The notes beneath the pieces are model-generated. The model saw only the letters and a list, made by a program, of their open reading frames with translations. It had not been told where the DNA came from and did no database searches. 10,925 bases of DNA from JAXLVB01 sp044228045 (GTDB taxonomy: Bacteria; Bacteroidota; Bacteroidia; Cytophagales; Spirosomataceae), in contig JBGAVQ010000188.1 of assembly GCA_044228045.1 (NCBI GenBank), positions 1 to 10,925 on the forward strand, read 5' to 3'. The position numbers were made by a program, and so were the translations under genes. Of this stretch, positions 6,030 to 10,925 are shown in pieces; the first letter of the stretch is position 1, and each line of letters starts with the position of its first letter.

Positions 6030-6653
6030 ATGATTATCGCAATTATTGGCTCAGGCAATGTAGGTAGTGCGCTGGCGCAGGGTTTTGTAAAAGCCGGGCA
6101 TACCGTTCTGATTGGGGCGCAGTTTCCCCTCTCCGACAAATCCATTAAGTTGGCCACGCTCATCGGCGAAGACCGCTTTAACTCTATTGAAGGAGCAGTA
6201 AAGCAAGCCGAAGTGATTGTGCTGGCTACTCCTGCAAAACTGGCTGTGGAAATTGCTCAGTCGTTGGGCAATACTACTGGCAAAGTTATCATTGATACCA
6301 TGAACATCGTGCGAGGCATTGGGCCAGCGGGCTTCTCAAATACAACCGAGGCGATTTTGGCAAATACCCAAACTACCGACGTGGTAAAATGTTTCAACAC
6401 AACTGGCTTTGAAAACATGCTCAATCCACGTGCTTACACCGAAGGTATTGATTTGTTTGTGGCAGGCAATAGCGAAAAAGGCAAGCAGATAGCAACCCAG
6501 TTAGCTACCGAAATCGGTTTTCGGAAAGTGTGGGACATGGGTGGAAATGAGCAATTTACACAAATTGAAAACTTGGCAAACGTGTGGATAAACCTTGCCA
6601 TCTTCCGTAAGTTGGGGCGAAAAATGGGCTTCAAATTAGTGGAACAAGATTAA
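6030..6653 (+). CDS. Rossmann-fold NAD(P)-binding protein, F420_oxidored (NADPH:F420 reductase-like) family
   Basis: 207 residues, cytoplasmic. The N-terminus has the dinucleotide fingerprint G7-S-G9-N-V-G12 within IIAIIGSGNVGSALAQGF. Residues 29-33 read GAQFP, where NADPH-dependent relatives commonly have an Arg (G-x-R-x-P) contacting the 2'-phosphate; the Gln makes cofactor choice uncertain. Further family marks are LATPA (65-69), the VIIDTMN strand (86-92) and VVKCFNTTGFENM (118-130), followed by a helical C-terminal part. Members are often labelled NADPH-dependent F420 reductases, but Bacteroidota are not known for F420, so the true substrate is unknown. The gene is separated from the channel gene by 97 bp holding a structured element and ends only 3 bp from the convergent GH30 gene, leaving no room for a separate terminator. 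Confidence 0.78.
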   Translation: MIIAIIGSGNVGSALAQGFVKAGHTVLIGAQFPLSDKSIKLATLIGEDRFNSIEGAVKQAEVIVLATPAKLAVEIAQSLGNTTGKVIIDTMNIVRGIGPAGFSNTTEAILANTQTTDVVKCFNTTGFENMLNPRAYTEGIDLFVAGNSEKGKQIATQLATEIGFRKVWDMGGNEQFTQIENLANVWINLAIFRKLGRKMGFKLVEQD

Positions 6654-6656
6654 GCG

Positions 6657-8033
6657 TCACCACACATAAGTGGCCACTGCTCCCGCCTCTAACAACATGG
6701 TAATCTGCTTGTTATGATAGCGAATATTGAACGACTGTGGCTGCTTGCTTTCATTCAACACCACTAAAACCATCTTGCCACTGGGTGTTTTGAATGCCAC
6801 ATTTGGCAAAGACATTGTTACATTAGAAGCCACTCGAACTGAGCCAGGTCGTGCGAACTTAGCCGCATGAGCGATGATGTAATAGGCAGGATTACGAACC
6901 ACTTTATCATCAATGGTTACAGCACCCAGGCATTCGGTGCAACCGCCCTCGGTATGTGGATTTTGCTGAGGGTCAGCGGCTAAGTTCCATTCCAATACGG
7001 TCTTGCACCAGTTGCGGGATGCGCCAATTACTAAATTCTTCACGTGCCAAGCCAAATCGCCCGCAAAATTGCCCGGTGAGCCAATCCATTGTTCCGTGAA
7101 GTAGAGATTTTTGTCAGGATGCGCCTCGTGTACATCACGCAGGGCTTCAATTGTTCCGCCATAGAGGTGAAAAGCCGAGCCGTCAATGTATTGGCGAGCT
7201 TCGGAATCGTTCAAGATACTAATGGGATAGTCGGGGCGGTCGGCATTATGGTCATAAAGAATGATTTTGGTCTTTAATTTAGCTGCTCTGAATGCTGGCC
7301 CTAAGTTCTTTTTGATAAAGACGGCCTGCTCATCTTGCAACATCAACAAACTGGGATTGTTGCCTGGGTGCAAGGGTTCGTTTTGCACCGTAATGGCATC
7401 AATTACAATGCCTTCTTTTTTCATGGCTTGCACATACTTAACCAAATAGCGGGCATAAGCATCATAAAATTCGGGCTTCAAGCTACCACCTTTCAAGCTG
7501 TTATTGGTTTTCATCCACGCAGGCGGCGACCACGGCGTGCCTAATATCTTAATAGCTGGATTGATTGCCAAAATCTGTTTCAGCACAGGTAGCAATGCTT
7601 TTTGTTCTTCGGCCAAGCTAAATTTCGTCAGCTTTGGGTCAGTTTGCCCGTCAAGAAGGTCATTGTATGAAAAAGCATGGTCGCTGAGGTCAGAAGCACC
7701 AATACTGATACGCAAATAGCTGACCCCAATATTGTTACCATCGGTAGCAAAAAGTTCTTGCAATAGTGCCTGACGATCAGCCACTTTCATGCCTTGAATA
7801 AGTGTGGCACTGCCGCCCGTAAGGGTATAACCAAAGCCATCCATGCTTTGAAAACGCTTGGTGTCGTCAATGTAAATGCTGGGGTTAGTATTTGTAATAG
7901 TTCCAAATGATTCTTGGCTCGTTTGCTTCTGAAATAGTACCGACTTATCGGCTTTTGTCAGCCAAGTTTCAACAGATTGGGCGTGAACCGATAGAACAGA
8001 AAGAAGGAGTAAAAAGCAAGCTATTTTTTTCAT
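6657..8033 (-). CDS. Exported GH30-family glycoside hydrolase
   Basis: 458 residues with a clear signal peptide (residues 1-18, MKKIACFLLLLSVLSVHA|Q). GH30 features occur in order: QSMDGFGYTLTGGSA (62-76), LRISIGASDLS (107-117), ILGTPWSPPAWMK (163-175), acid/base E219 in VQNEPLHPGNNPS (216-228), nucleophile E314 in YFTEQWIGS (311-319), EWNLAADP (348-355), and a C-terminal beta domain with MVLVVLNES (421-429). The length matches the family core plus its side beta domain. The wording around NEP (HPGNNPS) resembles GH30 members active on beta-1,6-glucans or glucosyl-ceramide-like substrates; the exact specificity cannot be read from sequence alone. The gene has its own 214-bp upstream region with possible regulatory elements and is separated from the kinase operon by a terminator, so it is likely expressed alone. 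Confidence 0.9.
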   Translation of the reverse strand: MKKIACFLLLLSVLSVHAQSVETWLTKADKSVLFQKQTSQESFGTITNTNPSIYIDDTKRFQSMDGFGYTLTGGSATLIQGMKVADRQALLQELFATDGNNIGVSYLRISIGASDLSDHAFSYNDLLDGQTDPKLTKFSLAEEQKALLPVLKQILAINPAIKILGTPWSPPAWMKTNNSLKGGSLKPEFYDAYARYLVKYVQAMKKEGIVIDAITVQNEPLHPGNNPSLLMLQDEQAVFIKKNLGPAFRAAKLKTKIILYDHNADRPDYPISILNDSEARQYIDGSAFHLYGGTIEALRDVHEAHPDKNLYFTEQWIGSPGNFAGDLAWHVKNLVIGASRNWCKTVLEWNLAADPQQNPHTEGGCTECLGAVTIDDKVVRNPAYYIIAHAAKFARPGSVRVASNVTMSLPNVAFKTPSGKMVLVVLNESKQPQSFNIRYHNKQITMLLEAGAVATYVW

Positions 8034-8069
8034 CTGACTAAAAGTAGTTTTTTAAAAGGTGGCAGATGG

Positions 8070-8117
8070 AACGCCCAATCATTTCTCTGTGTGAAATTAA
8101 TCACTTGCATGGGCGTT
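8070..8117. repeat. Spaced 8-bp inverted repeat upstream of GH30
   Basis: AACGCCCA (8070-8077) and TGGGCGTT (8110-8117) are exact inverted repeats with 32 bp between them, 37 bp from the GH30 start codon. They could be half-sites of a DNA-looping regulator or the base of an mRNA leader stem. A CRP-like dyad sits between the arms. Confidence 0.45.
8090..8105. promoter_or_regulatory. CRP/FNR-like dyad upstream of GH30
   Basis: TGTGA-N6-TCACT matches the CRP consensus TGTGA-N6-TCACA at 9 of 10 defined positions. It lies 57 bp upstream of the GH30 ATG, a sensible place for a cyclic-nucleotide or redox regulator. Whether this lineage has a regulator with that specificity cannot be told here. Confidence 0.35.
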
Positions 8118-8184
8118 TCATAATCCTTCAATTTTTTGACGAAGGTACGAAAAGGTAAGGCTTTGAACTTAGTGAAGCAGACAG

Positions 8185-8215
8185 AAAAAAAGCCCAAATA
8201 AAATTCGGGCTTTTT
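8185..8215 (-). terminator. Hairpin terminator of the GH32-kinase operon
   Basis: AAAAAGCCC (8187-8195) and GGGCTTTTT (8207-8215) form a 9-bp stem around an 11-nt AT-rich loop. Read on the minus strand, the stem ends in seven T residues (complement of 8185-8191), the form of an intrinsic terminator, 33 bp after the kinase stop. The T-tract on the other side would allow some bidirectional activity. Confidence 0.8.
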
Positions 8216-8247
8216 AAGAAATTTTTAACCTCTAAATAACTATTTTT

Positions 8248-9627
8248 CTAAACAGCCATAAACACGCTGTTTTCTTGATTCATCATTGTCAAAATTTGTT
8301 CTTCTTCAATGGCTGGATTTGCCCCATGATGCGATGCTACCAAAGCCCCCAAAGCGCAGGCATATTCAAGCGCATAATTGGCGGATTTTCCTTCAAGAAT
8401 GTTCTTCAAAAATCCAGCCAAAAACGAGTCGCCACTACCGATGGTATCAGCCACAACTACCTGATAACCATTGGATTTATAGAAACGATTGTCGTCCCAA
8501 AGCATGGCACCGTCGCCTCCTTGTGTCACAATGAGGGTATCGAGGGTGAATTTATGGGCAAGTGCCGTTAATTTTTGTTTGTCTGTATCGTTTTCAAAGC
8601 CATACCAATTAGAAATAATCTTTAACTCGTCCTCGTTCATTTTCACGATGTTGGCCTTCTGCAAAAGTGCCTCAATGAGTTCTTGTGAATAATGAGGCGG
8701 ACGCAGGTTTACATCATATACTTTGGTAGAAGCGTGTTCGAGCAATTCAAACAAGGTAGCCCGTGAATGAGCGTCTCGACAAGCTAAGGTGCCAAAAACC
8801 AAGGCTTTAGCACTTTTCACTACGTCTATTATCTCGGGTGAAACTTCTATAAAATCCCAAGCAACTGGATGAACAATTTCGTAAGTTGCTTCTTTCTTTT
8901 TGGACAAACTAACTTTTACAATACCTGTGGAGTGGTCATTATCTGTTTGGATGTAGTCGGTAGTGCAATGCTTTGAGGTCAAAAACTCCTTGATTTCTTC
9001 GCCCAAAGTATCGTTTCCTACTCGGCTAATCATAGCAGATGGAATGCCTAAGTTTTGCAAATGAGTTGCTACATTCATAGGCGCACCGCCTGGCATTTTG
9101 CCCGAAGGCAGCAAGTCCCACAGCACTTCGCCAAAACACACCATGCCTTTTACACTCAACTGAGGCGTTAGGTTTTCTTGATGAGTGGTTAAGAGCGAGT
9201 TGGTTGCTTCTTGAGCGGTCAGAATTTGGTTAAACTCTAAACGTTCGCCGTCTGGGCCGTTGATATTAAAATATTTACAGCCATTATCCCAAAAAGGCAA
9301 AAACACTGGTTTTTCTTCAATCATCTGAAAACCAGCATCTTTCAAGACTTGAAAAGTGGTTTCTATGTCGTCCACATCAAAGGCTATGTGGTCAATGTGT
9401 CCGTCTTTTCGTTGGCTAATTTCGGCTAATTCGGCTGCTGGCATTTGGTAAATCTCAATAATGATGTCGCCACTTTTCATCATGGCAACCTTGCCCTTGC
9501 CACCTTTGTGGTCAAATCCAGAGACCATTATGTTCTCAAAGCCAAGTTTTTTGTAAAAAGCTTCTGAGCGGGCAAGGTCTGTAACCGGAATACCAATATG
9601 TTGAATGCGATTGAGCTGTAAGTTCAT
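8248..9627 (-). CDS. Fusion of a VOC/glyoxalase-fold domain to a PfkB fructokinase-type sugar kinase
   Basis: 459 residues, no signal peptide. Residues 1-136 are a complete VOC domain (two beta-alpha-beta-beta-beta modules) with candidate metal ligands H10 (QHIGIPV), E58 (IIIEIY), H80 (HIDHIAF) and E131 (GERLEF). Residues about 137-160 form a polar linker, and about 162-446 a full-length PfkB kinase: MVCFGEVLWDLLPSG opening, GGAPMNVA with G180-G181 for sugar binding, VYDVNLRPP at 303-311, MNEDEL at 330-335, and the ATP/anion-hole motif DTIGSGDSF with catalytic D400. The kinase half resembles fructokinases and would make fructose-6-phosphate (or related) from the fructose released by the overlapping GH32 gene. 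The start codon lies in the 4-bp ATGA overlap with that gene, implying translational coupling. The role of the VOC half is unknown: detoxifying methylglyoxal, or an enzymatic or sensory side role. A sequencing error joining two genes is unlikely because the frame runs through without a stop. Confidence 0.88.
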   Translation of the reverse strand: MNLQLNRIQHIGIPVTDLARSEAFYKKLGFENIMVSGFDHKGGKGKVAMMKSGDIIIEIYQMPAAELAEISQRKDGHIDHIAFDVDDIETTFQVLKDAGFQMIEEKPVFLPFWDNGCKYFNINGPDGERLEFNQILTAQEATNSLLTTHQENLTPQLSVKGMVCFGEVLWDLLPSGKMPGGAPMNVATHLQNLGIPSAMISRVGNDTLGEEIKEFLTSKHCTTDYIQTDNDHSTGIVKVSLSKKKEATYEIVHPVAWDFIEVSPEIIDVVKSAKALVFGTLACRDAHSRATLFELLEHASTKVYDVNLRPPHYSQELIEALLQKANIVKMNEDELKIISNWYGFENDTDKQKLTALAHKFTLDTLIVTQGGDGAMLWDDNRFYKSNGYQVVVADTIGSGDSFLAGFLKNILEGKSANYALEYACALGALVASHHGANPAIEEEQILTMMNQENSVFMAV

Positions 9628-10925
9628 GGTTTGTTCCAGATAGGTTGTAGCGTATATAACTCTGCACGTATCATTTCGGTTTTGCCACCTTCGCTAAATA
9701 CGTTTAATTTCTTGAAGTCTTCATTCGGAAAAAACACCTCAGTTATTGCGATTCGGCCTCCATCTACAAACACCTCTATCGCCGAATTATCTATCAAAGC
9801 CCTGATAGTCAATACTTTACCAGCCACATAAGGTGCAGTATGTTTTTTAGAAAACTTATCCGAAAAATCTATTTTACCAGACTGAGTACGGTCAATAAAA
9901 AGTTCTTTTGTGTCGGTATTGTAGCCTACCAATAGTTTTTCATTTTTGTCGTTACGAAGCTCAAAACCCAGTTGCTTTGCAGTAGAATTCGTCATATCAA
10001 AACTGAGTTCTACCTCTTTTTGCACCGACTGGCTATCTAAAGCTACCGATTGCAAAATGGTCTGTTTCTGAACTGAGGTATGCTGGTTTCGTAGTTTTTC
10101 AGCTTCTACCACAGGCACTTGGTTTAGCCGAAAGCCTTCATTTGTATTAACTAATGACAGTTCACGAGGAACCGTCATGGCACTGCGCCAAGTACTGGTT
10201 GGCACTTTGGTAGCATAATCGTCCCAGTTAGACATCCATCCAATAAAAATCCGGCGGTTGTTTGGGGCGGCAAACCAAGTAATGCCTGCGTAGTTGTCGG
10301 CACCGTAGTCGAGCCACAAGGCTTGGGTAGGTGGGTTATCATTTTTGAAGGTTTTTCCATCAAAGTTTCCTATAAAATACTGAGTACCAGAGCCTCCATT
10401 AACAGCTCCACGACCCATATTCTGAATCAGAACCCACTTTTCGGTTCCATCAGCTGCTTTTAGCGGAAACAAATCAGGGCATTCCCACACACCACCATGA
10501 GCACCTTCGTTTTGACCGAATTCGCCCGTTTTTTCCCAATTTTTCAAATCTGCCGAGGCAAATATTTCCAAATGTTCCCCAACAGCCAAAGGCATAATCC
10601 AGCGTTTGGTGGCTTCGTACCAAAACACTTTGGGGTCTCTAAAATCTACATCACCCTTGTTTTTCAACACTGGGTTTCCGGTGTATTTTGTCCAAGTACG
10701 ACCTTTGTCTAAACTATACGCAATCCCCTGCGATTCACGGTCTTTGCGTCCAGCTTTTTCCCATTCCATGTTGTGCAGCGTAAAAATCGCCACCAAAGGC
10801 TTAATGCCGTTTTTGCCAAACCCGCTTGTGTTATTTTCGTCCACCACAATGCTTCCTGAGAAAATGTACCCCAGTGAATCTGGATACAAGGCAATTGGCA
10901 GATGCTCCCAATGAATTAAGTCTTT
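9624..10925 (-). CDS. GH32 fructan/sucrose hydrolase (levanase/inulinase/invertase type), N-terminus off the right edge
   Basis: The frame stays open to the last base, where it reads KDLIHWEHLPIALYPDSLG, so the start and the WMNDPNG nucleophile motif lie outside the window. An apparent start at 10889 is a TTG (Leu) codon in mid-domain and is not the real start. About 433 residues are present. The second catalytic-site motif FRDPKVFW has its Asp at 10635-10637, and the acid/base Glu is in WECPDLF at 10482-10484. The five-bladed propeller continues through WFAAPNNRRIFIGWMSNWDDY, followed by the C-terminal beta-sandwich (LSFDMTNSTAKQLGFELRN, IDNSAIEVFVDGG, ending in AELYTLQP). The WMSNW segment is typical of beta-fructofuranosidases on fructans or sucrose. 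The gene overlaps the kinase fusion by 4 bp, giving a degrade-then-phosphorylate operon. Whether it is secreted cannot be seen. Confidence 0.93.
   Translation of the reverse strand, partial: KDLIHWEHLPIALYPDSLGYIFSGSIVVDENNTSGFGKNGIKPLVAIFTLHNMEWEKAGRKDRESQGIAYSLDKGRTWTKYTGNPVLKNKGDVDFRDPKVFWYEATKRWIMPLAVGEHLEIFASADLKNWEKTGEFGQNEGAHGGVWECPDLFPLKAADGTEKWVLIQNMGRGAVNGGSGTQYFIGNFDGKTFKNDNPPTQALWLDYGADNYAGITWFAAPNNRRIFIGWMSNWDDYATKVPTSTWRSAMTVPRELSLVNTNEGFRLNQVPVVEAEKLRNQHTSVQKQTILQSVALDSQSVQKEVELSFDMTNSTAKQLGFELRNDKNEKLLVGYNTDTKELFIDRTQSGKIDFSDKFSKKHTAPYVAGKVLTIRALIDNSAIEVFVDGGRIAITEVFFPNEDFKKLNVFSEGGKTEMIRAELYTLQPIWNKP

Noticed and set aside
7089..7719. Plus-strand frames opposite the GH30 gene
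   Set aside because: They overlap each other and lie antisense to conserved GH30 motifs; no family resemblance.
9142..9144. Internal ATG (M162) as a separate kinase gene start
   Set aside because: It sits at the expected N-terminus of a stand-alone fructokinase, but there is no stop after the VOC domain and no convincing ribosome site. A secondary internal start cannot be fully excluded.
10887..10889. TTG as the start of the GH32 gene
   Set aside because: The frame continues to the window edge and encodes conserved GH32 sequence (KDLIHWEHLPIAL) before it, so the gene starts outside.

Overview
The window looks like chromosomal DNA of a plant-polysaccharide-degrading member of the Bacteroidota, probably of the Cytophagales type. 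The grounds are moderate-to-low GC, AT-rich start regions without clear Shine-Dalgarno sequences, signal peptides ending at A-Q, exact TAnnTTTG -7-type boxes, and a gene set dominated by secreted carbohydrate-active enzymes. This is inference from style and content; there is no rRNA or other phylogenetic marker here.

Region 1 (1-3968, minus strand, read right to left) is a tight five-gene pectin/rhamnogalacturonan operon: cytoplasmic cupin KdgF, two different exported alpha/beta-hydrolases (candidate esterases), an exported double-NIPSNAP protein, and an exported GH105 unsaturated-uronyl hydrolase that runs off the left edge. The two ends fit chemically: GH105 enzymes release 4,5-unsaturated galacturonate and KdgF enzymes linearise it. 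The hydrolases probably strip esters. The NIPSNAP protein has no assigned role. A perfect 8-bp hairpin lies between kdgF and the rest, and overlapping CG-centred pseudo-palindromes lie about 130 bp upstream of kdgF.

Region 2 (3969-4690) is a 722-bp divergent intergenic stretch with promoter-like boxes, the operator-like palindromes and a possible 31-residue membrane micropeptide.

Region 3 (4691-6653, plus strand) holds a beta-carbonic anhydrase, a TMEM175-family potassium channel 18 bp behind it, a folded intergenic repeat-like element, and a Rossmann-fold NAD(P)-binding protein of the F420_oxidored family.

Region 4 (6657-10925, minus strand) starts at the right edge with a partial GH32 fructan/sucrose hydrolase. 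It overlaps by 4 bp an unusual single-ORF fusion of a VOC/glyoxalase-fold domain to a PfkB fructokinase-type sugar kinase. A strong hairpin terminator closes that operon, and a separately controlled exported GH30 glycosidase follows. GH32 would release fructose and the kinase would phosphorylate it; the fused VOC domain is unexplained.

The best candidates for something undescribed are the VOC-kinase fusion and the exported NIPSNAP protein in the pectin operon. I see no CRISPR array, transposon, phage gene, tRNA or rRNA.
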